From Adiantum capillus-veneris (taxonomy: Eukaryota > Streptophyta > Polypodiopsida > Polypodiales > Pteridaceae), in assembly GCA_014529385.2 (NCBI GenBank), contig CM043969.1, forward strand, positions 71,574,676-71,638,675: a DNA stretch of 64,000 nt. The letters run 5' to 3'. Shown in pieces: positions 36,554-48,175 of the stretch (position 1 is the stretch's first letter; every line of letters starts with the position of its first letter). A model generated the notes under the pieces. It ran no database searches. It was not told the origin of the DNA and saw only the letters and a list, made by a program, of their open reading frames with translations. A program made the translations under genes and the position numbers.

Positions 36554-37506
36554 AACCCTCTTCATATCACAAATCTTCAAGTACCATGGCTTGCCAATGT
36601 CCATAGTGTCAGATAGAGATCCTAGAATGGCCAGTAATTTATGGAAGGGTCTCTTTGAGAATTTAGGGAGAAGGCTAAACTTCTCTTTGGCCTATCACCC
36701 TCAAACGGATGGCCAAAGTGAAATAGATAACCTAGCAATTCTTGATCTACTAAAATCCTACGTAACAGAAGTAGATAAAAGATCCCAATGGGAGAAGTAC
36801 TTATCGTTAGTGGAGTATGCCTACAAAAACACTATACATACCTCCAACAGAAAAGCACCTTTTGAGTTAATAGAGGGAAGATCTAAAAGTCCCCTGATAC
36901 TTAAGGTACACAGGAAGATTTTCGTTGCAAATGAGTATAGCCGAGACCTACAAGAATCTTTCCAAAAGATTAAGGATGCTATCTCTATCTCACAGCAAAG
37001 GCAAAAGGTTGCTGCTGATAAGCACAAAAAAAACTCAAGCCTTTAACAAAATGATTGGGTCTTACTTAAATTTTCAAGGCTCGATTAAGGCACACAACAG
37101 GCAATAATCCTACGGGACACCAAAAGTACTCTGCTAAATTAGCAAAAAGATACTATGGTCCCTTCCAGATTCTTAGACCAATCAATGGGATGGCCTATCA
37201 ACTCAAGTTTCCCAGTCATTGGCTCATATACAATGCTTTCCATGTGAGCCTACGAAATCCTTACAAAGGAGAGCCACCTCAAGAACCAACTATAGAAGAC
37301 CCACCGGAGATCAAGGACCAAGAAGAGGTGTTGCAGCCCGAGTCCATTCTCCGACATGAAGACAAGGTATTGAGAGGCAATAAGATTATCCGATGATATC
37401 TTATTAAGTTTGAGAGCTATCCTTTTGAAGATGCTAGATGGATGCAAGGCATGCAATTAAAGGATAACCTAAACCTTGTCAATGCTTACAATGCTTCCCT
37501 AGAGTA
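36554..37506 (+). pseudogene. Family-1 integrase core and chromodomain-like end, copy 2
   Basis: 36591-37046 reads MSIVSDRDPRMASNLW (second Asp) and HPQTDGQSEIDNL (Glu kept), then EYAYKNTIHTSNRKAPFEL. After a break the frame from 37190 gives AYQLKFPSHWLIYNAFHVSL, a Pro/Glu linker and a chromodomain-like end, QPESILRHEDKVLRGNKIIR, then a TGA (37394-37396) and YLIKFESYPFEDARWMQ. The Tyr-Leu-Ile-Lys-Phe and Asp-Ala-Arg-Trp spacing recalls chromodomains of plant chromoviruses, which guide insertion through histone binding. Confidence 0.82.
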
Positions 37507-37860
37507 AGAAAATGTAAAAATGTTTAAAATGAACAATGTTTTGTCGTATAAGACTCTCTTTTTCTTTATTGTGCACAAATGTTAAAAAGTATGCATGCTT
37601 AGGATCAAATTTGCGGAGACGACGTCTTCCAAACACCAAGTAGAGCGTGTCACTCTACTATGGAAGATTGATAGGACTAATGTACAGACATGCTTGTGGC
37701 AGCTTAGGCTCTCAAGCACCAAATGGATTAGTCATCCATTTTGGAACAATGTCGTAGGGTAAAATAGGGATCCTCTACCCACTAGAACAAGGACTAATAA
37801 CTAAGATTTATCTTCTCTACCTCATAGTCGAGGATGACTATGATTTCAAGAAAGAGGTAA
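37507..37860 (+). other. 3' untranslated region and polypurine tract of copy 2
   Basis: Closely similar to 32125-32478 and ends TTTCAAGAAAGAGGTAA before LTR C. Confidence 0.7.
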
Positions 37861-39476
37861 TGTCATAATAACTAATATCTAATACTCCTAAATTATTTTC
37901 TCATGTTAAACTGATCATTTGATATTAGGAAGTACCAGGGGAGAAAAAGCTAGAATATTGGTTAGGTTGGCAGACCGGTCATAGTAGGGACCCAAAGGAG
38001 GAAAAATAGGGATCCAAAGGGGGGGCCATCTGCAAAAGTGCAATGTGCATTTATGGGCTTCAAAGACCCTAAGGTTCAGCCCATGAAGACTTCCAAAATG
38101 CTAAGGTTCCAAAATTCAAAGGTAACGTCCAATGGCCAAAGTGTGGGGAATTGGATGGTCATGGGGAAGACTAAAAAGTCTTCCCACATCCCTATCTAGG
38201 AGGGGGAGAGCCATATTAATAGGGGATGAGAGAGAAACACACACACACACACACACAAACGCACACTCTTCCAAGCTCCCCTTTACACAAAGGGCATAGT
38301 GGACACATGTCAGCTTCCTAGGCCAGTTGCCCCCAAGGTGCACTCAAATCCTATTGGATGGACATAGAGGTGGACCAATGAGAATTAGGCTAGAGTAAAT
38401 TTAGTTTAATTCCTTTAAAAACACTTGATAAAATAACCAATAGAAATTAATCTCTCTAGAAGACTATTGGATAGTCTTCCAAGGGGTCCAATGAGCATTC
38501 AGTAGCCCAATGGCTTGCCTGATTCCTATTGGTCAGAAGACTAAGAGGTCCAATGAGAGTTTATGCATTATTTAATTACCTAAATATCTCACAAAAGGGA
38601 AAGGGGGATACATTTCACAAGGCTATCACTTATGCTTCTTAATTGTCATTGGTTAAGCTTTGTAGAGGCCAATAGGATGCTAGCATGAGCAAATAGCAAG
38701 AGGGGTTGACCAAGAGAGAGAGGGGGCTGACTTTTTCAAGGATTTATTACACACACACACACACACACTCACATAAACTCATGTGTGAAGTGAAGAAGAC
38801 TATCTCCTTCTCAAGCTTTAATGGAAATCTCATCATCTACTCCAAGCTTGTGAGAAGGGAGGCCTACACCAGCAACTCTTGGCTTTGTGATGCAAATCCA
38901 ACCAAGAGCCAAACTCCAATGCATGCTCATCTCCTCTACCATGCTAATTACTAAGCTATGCTAAGATATTAAGAGTGATTATGTGAGGAGACATACTTCT
39001 TTCTCGTAAGAATACTCCTTCTTCCTCTCGATCTAGTCTCATACACCGCTAGCTCTCACCATCTTCGAAGGTGTGTGACATCTTGGTCATGAGACCGTGA
39101 GGGAATTGATGTTGTGTTTTCAAAGTGTAAGCTTGGTGCTTGAAGCTCCCATATTCATTGCACCTGCAAGTTATTGAAGGAACACAAAGGATTGTATTGT
39201 AAAATGTCTCTCTTGATGGGGGAAACCTATAATACAGAGCCTTTTGGAGGGGGGATCGGCTGCATGTAGATCCCGTCCTCAATTGTTGTCAATATCTCAA
39301 TTTCTCTCTTTTTGAAGTATTTTTCATGCCTATCTAACTAGGTGTTACACTTTTGTTTCTCTCTCCATCCAAGCACTCTTGCTATGCTCATTAGGAATCT
39401 AGTCTTAATGAAATGCTCACTATGTCTATGTTATTTTTTGCTACACATAAGTTACTAGACCATTAAATGTTACATT
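37861..39476 (+). repeat. LTR C, family 1, complete (1616 bases)
   Basis: Starts TGTCATAATAACTAATATC and ends CATTAAATGTTACA, followed at once by the primer site. It is the best reference for LTRs A, B, D and E. It contains an AC run (about 38238-38258), a dense CCAAT/ATTGG block and TC-rich U5 sequence. Confidence 0.93.
38353..38673 (+). promoter_or_regulatory. Cluster of ten CCAAT/ATTGG boxes in LTR C
   Basis: Within about 320 bases, CCAAT or its complement ATTGG occurs near 38353, 38374, 38437, 38466, 38488, 38507, 38528, 38550, 38648 and 38669. The same block is recognisable in LTRs A, B, D and E. CCAAT is the known core of NF-Y binding sites; a role as an enhancer of the element is inference. 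Confidence 0.5.
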
Positions 39477-39495
39477 GGTATCAGAGCACAAGGTT
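39477..39495 (+). promoter_or_regulatory. Primer-binding site after LTR C
   Basis: TTGGTATCAGAGCACAAGG, matching the tRNA-Met-type site. Confidence 0.88.
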
Positions 39496-40040
39496 TCTCT
39501 TTTCTTGCTCAAGAAGAGAGGTCCTCAAGCTGACTTTAAATGGTTGGTATTATTATTGCAATTGAGTAAGTAGAATAGGGATTTTCAGCCTTGCAACGCG
39601 CCTACTTCGTGTAGATAACGGGGCATCACCATCGAGATGGTCTTAAAAGTGGAGTCCTACGAGGCTTGCCTATGGCTTAATCACTATTGAGCTATTAGAA
39701 GCTTGACAGGAGCCGATACTGTTTTGGTGATGAAAGACCCTCTTCAACAAGGCATGGACAATCCATCCCTCCAAAGTGAAGTGCAACGGCAGCTACATGC
39801 TCATGGGATTCTCCAAACTCCCCACCAAGAAGAGAGAGTACCTAAGAAGCCTCCTTGTGAGACTTCCAAAAGAGGCCTCTCTCCGATAAGGGAAGAAGAA
39901 GAGGATCCGTACGAAGGGCTCAGAAATCTACTACTTGATGACACATCCCCTCCCAAAGGAGAACTCAAGTTTCAATGGTAGAGCCCCCACCAAACGAACA
40001 GGAAAGAAGTGAGTCTCCTTCCACCTCGACGGAGATGGCC
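39496..40040 (+). pseudogene. Leader and gag start of a third family-1 copy, truncated
   Basis: A leader resembling that of the other copies is followed by an open gag N-terminal part (about 39700-39981): NPSLQSEVQRQLHAHGILQTP, KRGLSPIREEEEDPYEGLRN, then a TAG. The similarity continues to CGGAGATGGCC and stops abruptly at about 40040, where unrelated sequence begins. A deletion between leader and gag has removed the usual start codon. The rest of copy 3 is absent. Confidence 0.82.
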
Positions 40041-41047
40041 TGTAAGGTCCTCCTCTTAGCCCTTACTCTTCATGGCATATCTAAGCCGTCGACTTTTTGA
40101 ATACGATTGAGTAAAAATTAAACTATAGTCAAGCACCCTAACTACCCTTGAGATGCTTTTGGTTTTAACCATGGGAACGTAGATATAACCAATGCAAAGC
40201 TATCCACGAGACACTTTTGATTTTCACCATGGGAACGTAGATATAAACAATGCATGGGATATTATACACTTAAGCTGGAAGAGTTGATCATATCTAACTC
40301 TTGTTTCTCATGATGGATGAGATGAGCATAAGAGTAAAAGTCTATTAACTTAATCATGGTGGAGTGGCATAGAGTCTAACACTCACACACAGTGCACAGT
40401 AAGATGAGAGCACCTATCCTCGACAACAAAAACCCTTCCTAAAGGTGTTCGAGCTTGTAAATCCATGTCATAGGGTTTTATAGCTACACCTTCTTTCTGA
40501 AGAACCCCTCAAAAATCTTAATTGCATAGCATATTGTTTTCCATGCATTTCTGTGTATGCATATAGGATGTCCCATCATTGGACATATTCATTACACAAC
40601 TTTTTTGCTTCCACCTATGCACCTTGAGTGGACTACAACAAGAAAACAACCTTTCCATATTGCTACTCTTATATTAGTTGCCCTCTTATTTCTATAACCA
40701 TCAACAAAAAATCCCTTCAATAACTTTGATAATCTTTCCAATGTTAATAAGTACTCCAATAATGCACGTATCCCAAAGGCACTTTTTTCCACTAGGGTTT
40801 TTTCCTTTGGTCATCGAGGTGTTAGACCCTAATTTAGAACCTCGTCATTCTACTTCTCTTGTACATACTCCTAATGGAAAATGCAACATCATCTCTCACA
40901 CCAAAGACAAATTTGGACATTCAAAATGCTACAGTGAAATGAACCTCATCAACAAATGAAGAAAAATTAGCCCATCGACACCAATTGAAGACCTTCTAGC
41001 CTCCATGGACTTCTTAGGATGGGCACTACAATCAGAAGGGGGAGTGA
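40041..41047 (+). other. Unclassified, perhaps the 3' end of another retroelement
   Basis: A plus-strand frame (40678-40959) ends KDKFGHSKCYSEMNLINK. About 90 bases later a purine tract, GAAGGGGGAGTGA, is followed by TGTTAG, the arrangement expected at a copia 3' end. No polymerase or integrase is recognisable. Confidence 0.35.
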
Positions 41048-42151
41048 TGTTAGTTAACAGGACTTGCTAAAGGTCCAAGCCTTACAAATGCACATCAAGG
41101 ATGAATAAAAAGAATCAATAAAGATTGGAGATACAAATTGTTTACATTTTCCCAAAATGTCCATGTATTATGTTTTTTTAATTTAATTCAAGCCATTGTA
41201 AGGATTTTAATGTGTTACGGGCTTGATGAGAGTTTCAAGATGTAAAGCATAATGAGTTAGTGTGCCTAGGTTGTAGATATAGTAAGCTGTGGAGCCTAAA
41301 GGCCTTGGATGCCCAAAAAATGCACATTACCCTAGGTATATAAGGTAGTGTGTAAATGGAATTAGGGCTCTCAGCCTCATTTTTTTGAGACCACTCCTAT
41401 GGATAACTCATGAGGTGTGTCGCTTTGGAGTCCTTGAGATTCTCCTTTGTTAGGAGCGCATAGTGGATGACCTTTAGTGATGCTATTTTTAGCATACAAA
41501 GCTTCATTTTTCAATAGACATATCATTTGTATATGCACTTTTGATGTACTTACAAGCTCTACATGAGTTCCATATTGTATATTGATGCTACCATGATGCC
41601 TAGCAGTTGTAGAGATACACACAATTTTATGCATTTCATGGACGGCTAGACATTTTTTATGCCCTTGGTATAGTGAAAATTAGGTCATTTTTCACTTATC
41701 CTTTTAACAGTAGAGCTTTCACGGAAAGCTTGTGAAGAAGGTGGAGATGTTGATGCGTGTAGTGGAGTTTCCTCTTGTGCTTCCATTCTTCGATGGCATG
41801 CAATTGAAAGTTAAGTGATCTTCTTTTTCAATCACTTTGTCAATTGCGACAATGGTGTGTGGTTCAACGTTAATTAGTCTCTAATTGTTGCTTCCCACTC
41901 TCATTTCTCTTCTCCCTCACTTGATTTTTGGGCTCTTTGATTTATATGTGTGAGTGATTAATGAGTGTGTGCATTGTTGTCCTCTTGACTGTGAAATTAG
42001 AGAGTAGGCATTGAGTAGCATGCTATTAGCATTGCATTCCCTTCTTCTTCTCTCTCTTGATTAGGGTCCTCTTCTTGCATAGTCTTTGACTACATGCCTC
42101 CATACACTAGCCGTGTTTTGGTCCATGGATTTGACATTATGTCGGTGGATT
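41048..42151 (+). repeat. Candidate LTR or LTR fragment
   Basis: Begins TGTTAGTTAACAGG directly after a purine tract and has a TATA-like GTATATAAGG at about 41334. No second copy is present in the window and the right end is undefined, since family-1 LTR D begins at 42152. Confidence 0.35.
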
Positions 42152-43354
42152 TGTAACATTTAATGGCCTAGTAACTTGTGTGTAGCGGAAAATAGCATGA
42201 ACATAGTGAGAATTTCATTAGAATAGATTCCTTATGAGATTAACAAGAGTGCTTGGGTGGAGATAGAAACAAAAGGCATAACACCTAGTTAGATAGCATG
42301 AACAATACTTCAAAAGAGAGAGAAATTAAGCAATTGACAGCAGTTGAGGACCGGATTTGCATGGAGCTGGTCCCCCCTCCAAAAGGCTTTGTATTATGGT
42401 TTCTCCCATCAAGAGAGACATTTTACAATACAATTTCTTCTATTCCTTCAATACTAGCTAGTGCAATGAAGATAAAAACTTCATGCACTACGCAAAACAC
42501 TTATCAAACACAACATCAATTCCCTAATGGTCTCAGACCCAAGACCTCACACACCTTCAAAGATGGTGAGAGCTAGCGGGGTATGAGAGTAGAATGAGAG
42601 GAAGAAGGATTATTCTTATGAGAAAGATGTACATCTCCTCACATACTTAGCTTAGTAATTAACATGGTAGAGGAGATGAGCATGCATTGAAGCTTGGCTC
42701 TTGGTTGGATTTGCATCACAAAGCCAAGAGTTGGTGGTGTAGGCCTTCCTTCTCACAAGCTTGGAGTAGGTGATAAGCTTTCCATTAAAGCTTGAGAAGG
42801 AGAGAGTGTCTTCTTTACTTCACACATGAGATTGTGTGAGTGTGTGAGTGTGATAATGCCTTGCAAAAATCACCCCCCTCTCTCTCTTGGTCAACCCCTC
42901 TTGCTTTTTGCTCTTGCTAGCCTCCTATTGGACCTCCCCAGGCTTAGCCAATGGTAATTAAGCAGCATAAGTGATAGCCTTCTAACATGTGTCCCCCTTT
43001 CCCCTTTTGTGAGAGCTTTACGTAATTATTTAATTCAACTAAACTCACATTGGACCCCTTTTCCTCCTGGCCAATAGGAATCACGCAAGCCATTGGGCTG
43101 TTGAATGCTCATTGGTCCCCTTGGGAGACTGTCCAATAGTCTTCTAGAGAGCTTAATTCTTATTGATTCTTTTATTAAGTGTTTTTAAAGTAATTAAACT
43201 AGATTTACTCTAGCCTAATTCTCATTGGTCCAACTCCAAGGCCATCCAATAGGAATTGGGCAAACCTTGTGGGCATCTGGGCTAGGAAGCTGACATGTGT
43301 CCCTCATTTCATTTGTGTAAAGGGATCTTGTGTGTGTGTGTGTGTGTGTGTGTG
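42152..43354 (-). repeat. LTR D, family 1, minus strand, truncated
   Basis: The minus strand ends CATTAAATGTTACA at 42152, and the LTR runs rightward to a TG run at 43329-43354. There it is fused to the middle of a family-2 LTR. About 400 bases of the LTR 5' part are missing. The sequence outside its terminus (GTCGGTGGATT) is not a primer site, so it was a 3' LTR or a solo LTR. Confidence 0.85.
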
Positions 43355-44215
43355 CTCCATCTCCTTCTCCAAGCTCCTTGAGAAGTTGAGAGCCTACACC
43401 AACTCTCTTGGCTATGGAATGCAAATCCAACCAAGAGCTATGCTTCAATGCTTAAGCTTGCCATTTCCTTCTTCTTCATTACTATGCTATTATGTATGCT
43501 AGCAACAAGAGTATGATAAGTGAGGAACTACTTCTTTCTCCTATGAAATGTTTCTTCTTCCTCTTCCCTACCCTCATTCCCTGCTAGCTCTCTCCACCTT
43601 CGAAGGTGTTTGAGGTCTTGGGATTGAGGCTTGGGATAGTTAATGCTTTCTACAAGTGCATGTTATGCTTATTTCAAGAAGGATAATGGTTTATTGCAAG
43701 TAGATTAATTACTTAATGCAAGTAGATTAATTGTATTGCAAGGTAGATTAATTATTGCTTTAAGCACAAGTTGATGCATAAAAGTATACATCTTCATGCA
43801 CTCAAATGATTTAGGGAACACAAAGATTAACGATGTTCACAAGTTCTTGATTGTTTTCAAGCTAAGATTGATTGTTGAAATTATGAAAAATCTTGGTGTG
43901 TGAACCTTCCATCTCCATATTGCCAAAGAGGTCTCAAGGAACACAAAGATTGTATTGCACCAAGTCTCTCTTAATGAGAGAATCTATAATACAAATGCCT
44001 TTTGGAGGGGGGACCGGCTCCACATAAATCCGGTCCTCAACTGTGTCATATTCTCTACACTCTCTCTCTTGCAAAAGTATTGTTCATGCCTAGTTAATTA
44101 AGTCTTATGATAGAGTTGCTACTACCAATTAAGTTCACCCTCTATGCTCTCAAAATTCTCACTCTAATTCTCTTAATTTCGCTATTCTCTAAGTTCATAG
44201 GCCATTTCCATTACA
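43355..44215 (+). repeat. 5' LTR of the family-2 element, first half missing
   Basis: Matches 49526-50363 from CTCCATCTCCTTCTCC onward and ends CATTTCCATTACA. The first about 980 bases of the LTR are replaced by LTR D. U3 promoter sequences are therefore partly lost. Confidence 0.88.
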
Positions 44216-44234
44216 TTGGTATCAGAGCATTTGG
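44216..44234 (+). promoter_or_regulatory. Primer-binding site of the family-2 element
   Basis: TTGGTATCAGAGCATTTGG directly after the LTR end, tRNA-Met type. Confidence 0.9.
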
Positions 44235-44629
44235 TTTCTCTTTTCTTGCTTAAGAAGAGAGGTCCTTAAGTAGCCTATAAATGGTTGATGTTGTTAATTA
44301 TAATAGGGTACGTGGAACTGGGATCGATTACCGGTTTTGTTGAGCCCACTATGTGGAGGATGGTGCACACCTCGGGAGCTTTGGACTTAATAATGGAGTC
44401 TTTTTAGACTTGCCTACGGCTTTACCATTATTGAGCCATAAGAAGTCCGAAAGGAGCTAGCCCTTGGCAACTCTGCTATGTTAGACCTACTCCTCTACTC
44501 TCTATAATTAACCACTTTGAGCCGTGGGTGTAGATACTTAAGAGCCGATTTTCAAAGGCTAAGAGGAGTGGCAACTAAGGTTTTGAATTGCCAAAGCATA
44601 CACTAAGTACATACATAAATTCTGTTAAC
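44235..44629 (+). other. Leader of the family-2 element
   Basis: Untranslated leader between primer site and gag. It shares segments with the family-1 leader, for example the AAGAGGAGTGGCAACTA motif near 44560. Confidence 0.7.
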
Positions 44630-46072
44630 ATGGCTGACAATAATCAAGAGAGTAGAACGAACATTGATAACTTTGATTTTGCACATGAAAGTGCTAATGA
44701 TGATGCTCCTATGCTTATCAAATGTCTTGTTTCTAAGCTGCAACAAGCTATGGCAGACCCATTCCTACAAGGTGAAGTTTTCCAACAACTTCATAGTTAT
44801 GGGATTCTCCAAACTCCCCCAAAAGAGAGAGCACCTGAGAAGTCTCTTCATGAGATTTCCAAGAGAGGGCTCTCTACGGTGAGAGAAGAGGAGAACCCAT
44901 ACAAAGCGCTTAAATGTTTACTAGCGGGCTTACCTCCATCCAAGAAGAAAGACAAAGTCTCTACTTTAGAGCCTTCACCAAGAGGAAGAGAAGGAAGTGA
45001 GTCTTCCAATACTTCCAAAGATATGGCTCCAAGAAGACGACAACCTCAACGATCTCCAACTTTCCCCAAGAGGGAAAGATCACTGCAAAGTCCTCCTCCT
45101 CGTTATCACAAAAGGGAAGAGAGGTACCAAATAAAGAAAAAGGAGAGAAAGAGGTCACCCTCTTCTCCATCTTCATCAACTTCTTCATATTCCAATGAAG
45201 GTAGTGGCTCTTCTCTCAAAGAGCCCAAGAGGAAAGGCCATCGCAAGTTCTATCCGGTATGGAGAAGGTCCAAGAAGCTAAAGAAGTTCAAAGAGGGAAG
45301 GAAGAACACCACTTTCCTTGCCTATGCTGGCACCTTTCGTGCTATGGACAAGGTCTTGGCCTTCATCCAACAACTTGATGCGGCCTTTGGTGATGAGGGC
45401 TTCACAGAGTCCTCTAAACTGCATCAAGTATCTATGCATTACCAAAGTTTCGCTCGACAATGGTGGGATAACCTACGAGCCCAAAGAAAAGCTCCAATGA
45501 CATGGAAGGCTTTAAGAGCCTCCATCATAAAACAGTTTGTGGCAAGCAACGCTCAAGATAATGTCCTCACAGAATGGCAAAACTTGAAACTCTCTCCCTA
45601 CGAATCTATCCAAAAGTATGTAGATAAGTTTTGGGATTTATTTCTCAAAGCCACTATCTACAAAAAGATAGACTTTGGGGAACAAGAGCAACAATTATGT
45701 GCGGGTACTTCTGAAGAGAAGGCCGAGTATATTAACTCACAAAGGCCTAATACCATATCGGCGGTCATACACCATACTATGGTCACCTCTCAAATCGATT
45801 CCCAACAAGGGGTTAAGAGAAACTCTAAGCCCATGGAAGCGAAGGATCAAAATGAGCCTAGAGCGAGGAATAATGCTCAAACTTCCTCCAAAGGCAACTC
45901 TAGCAACACCGATAACAAAGCTAAGGAGAAAGGAGTCTATAAAGGTAAGAATAAACTCTCTGCAATAGAGCTAGAGTGTTATCGTAAGGATAACAAATGC
46001 TACAAGTGTGGACAACAAGGGCATGTCTATCGTGCTTGTCCCCAAAGAAATGAACGTAACAAGCCACCTTGA
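44630..46072 (+). CDS. Gag of the family-2 gypsy element, intact (480 residues)
   Basis: The only long unbroken retroelement frame in the window. The start is the ATG at 44630 (MADNNQESRTNIDNFDFAHE); the family-1 minus copy has a matching start region. Order: an acidic N-terminus with LQQAMADPFLQGEV; a long Arg/Lys/Ser/Pro-rich segment (about residues 110-230); a retrotransposon Gag domain (about 235-390) with ARQWWDNLRAQRKAP, SPYESIQKYVDKFWDLFL and AEYINSQRP; a basic linker; one CCHC zinc knuckle CYKCGQQGHVYRAC (about 457-470); stop at 46070-46072. Gag would form the particle and package RNA. Protease and polymerase downstream are ruined, so mobility would need enzymes from another copy. Confidence 0.9.
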   Translation: MADNNQESRTNIDNFDFAHESANDDAPMLIKCLVSKLQQAMADPFLQGEVFQQLHSYGILQTPPKERAPEKSLHEISKRGLSTVREEENPYKALKCLLAGLPPSKKKDKVSTLEPSPRGREGSESSNTSKDMAPRRRQPQRSPTFPKRERSLQSPPPRYHKREERYQIKKKERKRSPSSPSSSTSSYSNEGSGSSLKEPKRKGHRKFYPVWRRSKKLKKFKEGRKNTTFLAYAGTFRAMDKVLAFIQQLDAAFGDEGFTESSKLHQVSMHYQSFARQWWDNLRAQRKAPMTWKALRASIIKQFVASNAQDNVLTEWQNLKLSPYESIQKYVDKFWDLFLKATIYKKIDFGEQEQQLCAGTSEEKAEYINSQRPNTISAVIHHTMVTSQIDSQQGVKRNSKPMEAKDQNEPRARNNAQTSSKGNSSNTDNKAKEKGVYKGKNKLSAIELECYRKDNKCYKCGQQGHVYRACPQRNERNKPP

Positions 46073-48175
46073 GTTTCTATGTTGGAAGCTCCAAAAGAGG
46101 ATGCTTATAGAAAAAGACTTTTCTTTTTCCTATGCTAGGAGATATGTACATACATGTTTATGAGTCGGGTAGTATCCTATCCCATGTAAATATGCATGCT
46201 TTCACAAGTTAATGAAAATTTATATTTTCATATACATGATTTCTGTTAGAAAGTCTGTAAATGAATTCAATGTTTCAACCAATAACAATAAAAAAAAAAG
46301 ACGGGAATCAAGAGGAATTAGAATTTTCTACATTCCTAAATGGATTCCAAAATGTTTTTATTGATGATACCCCCGTGAGCTATCTCCACAATGAGGGGAT
46401 AATGACCATGCAATGGAGCTTTTACCATGAAGCTCACTGCCTAATAAGCCTCCTTATTGAGCTTTATAAGCTCCACAAGAGTAGTTCAAAAAGGCAATAA
46501 CATGGACTGGTAAGTTTTGAGAGAGATTCAATAATTAGGTCATATTATCTCTAAAGGTGGTATTTCTATGGATCCACAAAAAGTAGAGGTAATAAAAGAT
46601 GTCCTAATCCAAGGAATCTATATGAGTTGCAAAGCTCTAAAGGTATGAGTGCATACTAGAGATGCTTCATAGGAAAAATCCATGCTTATATCAAGTCCAA
46701 TACATGACTTAACAAAAAAGAACGTTAAGTATACATGGACCGCAAAGAGAGAAAAATACTTCTAAAAAGTTCAAAGAGAAACTTATTTCTCAACTTATGG
46801 GATCTCTCAAAGCTAATTGAGGTCCAATGTAATGCTTGGATGATTGCCTTTAAGCAAAACTTTGCTTCAAGAAGGGAATACCATAGCATACGAGATTCAA
46901 AGACTCAACTCCAATGAGCGAATGTTGGTCATATACAAAAGGACCTATGAGCTATTTTAAAAGCTCTAGACACATGGAAGTACTTCTTGCGGACTCCATT
47001 CATGATGCAAACCAAGCTCTCGGACAATCAAATGAGGTGGGAAAATTTCTTTTTGCAATTTAAATTCTACATTGCTCACATTGCTGGCAAGCACAATCAT
47101 GTAGCCGATGCACTTTCCCAATGGCCAAGGGTAGATAGGATATCAATAGCAACTTACAATGAGCTATGTTTTATGATAGTTAAAAATGCTTCTAACCCAG
47201 GCTTTAGGGATATGATAATAGCCTTACAAATGGAAGAAAAAGAACCACTCACATAAAAGGATGGTTATCTTCCATACCTCAATAGGCTATATCTTCCTTA
47301 CTTCCCATGCTCCTTCCATATGCGGGGCAAAGAGGAATTCGAATTTACTCTGCTAGAGGTAAAAGCATACTTGTATTGGCTTACCAAGAAACAATAACAT
47401 ACAAGAGAATGTTTCAAAATGTATGGTATACCAAAAGATGAAGTATGAAAAAAGGACCATGGCTTGCCAACATCCAATAGTGTCGAATAGAAATCCTACC
47501 ATGACCACTAATTTTTGATAGAGTCTCTATCAGAACTAGAGTAATCCTCTTATGTCGGCCTACTATTCCAACGGATGGCCAAAAGCAAAGTTACAAAACT
47601 AATGATCCTTGATCTACTAAAAGCCTGTGATTCGAAGTAGACCAATACTCAAAATGGGAGAAGTACTTATCCTAACAACAGTATGTCTCTAATAATGTGA
47701 ACATACTTCTAAGGAGAAACTATCTTTCAAGGCTAAAGACAGAAGATCCTAAAGACCCTTGTACCTTAAGATACTTGGGAAGATCTTCATTGCAAAGGAG
47801 TATAGTCGAGATCAAAATGAATCTTTTTACAAGATTAAACAGGCTATATCCATATATTAGCTAGGCAAAAGAGGCTCTTGCCATTAGGCATAAAAGAGCC
47901 TTATCCTTTACCCAAAAAAAAAAAAAAAAAGTTGAGTCTTACTAAACTTCCCTAAGCCTCATCTAAGGCAAATTACACACAAATGAAGACCCGCCTCAGA
48001 TCGAGGATGAAGTAGTGGAGCTCCAACCCAAGTTCATCCTTCAACAAGAAGACAAGGTATTAAGAAATGGTAAGATTACTAACAGTATCTTATTTGATTA
48101 TCCTTCCAAAGATGCTAAATGCATGCAAAGAACATGGCTTAAGGATAATATGAACCTTGTTAATCATGCTTAAGC
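46073..48175 (+). pseudogene. Ruined pol of the family-2 element
   Basis: Scattered remnants in gypsy order. 46261-46500 is the pre-RT segment (FSTFLNGFQNVFIDDTPV), and the RT palm is missing. About 46535-46610 gives LGHIISKGGISMDPQKVEVIKD. 46790-47256 has RNase H pieces (QMRWENFFLQFKFYIAHIAGK, HVADALSQWPRV). 47440-47900 is integrase at the DNA level only, with many indels and a poly-A tract at 47914-47931. 48000-48172 is a chromodomain-like end (FILQQEDKVLRNGKI, KDNMNLVNHA). No catalytic centre is complete. It is far more decayed than the Gag upstream. Confidence 0.8.

Larger units (their letters stand above)
24809..40040 (+). mobile_element. Head-to-tail array of family-1 chromovirus-like gypsy copies sharing LTRs
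   Basis: Order on the plus strand: LTR A (24809-25659), body 1 (25660-32478, interrupted by a solo LTR), LTR B (32479-33902), body 2 (33903-37860), LTR C (37861-39476), start of body 3 (39477-40040). Bodies 1 and 2 carry gag, protease, polymerase or RNase H, integrase and a chromodomain-like tail in the same orientation. LTR B is at once the 3' LTR of copy 1 and the remaining 5' LTR of copy 2. LTRs A and B have lost their 3' ends by deletions running into the leader or gag. Confidence 0.88.
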
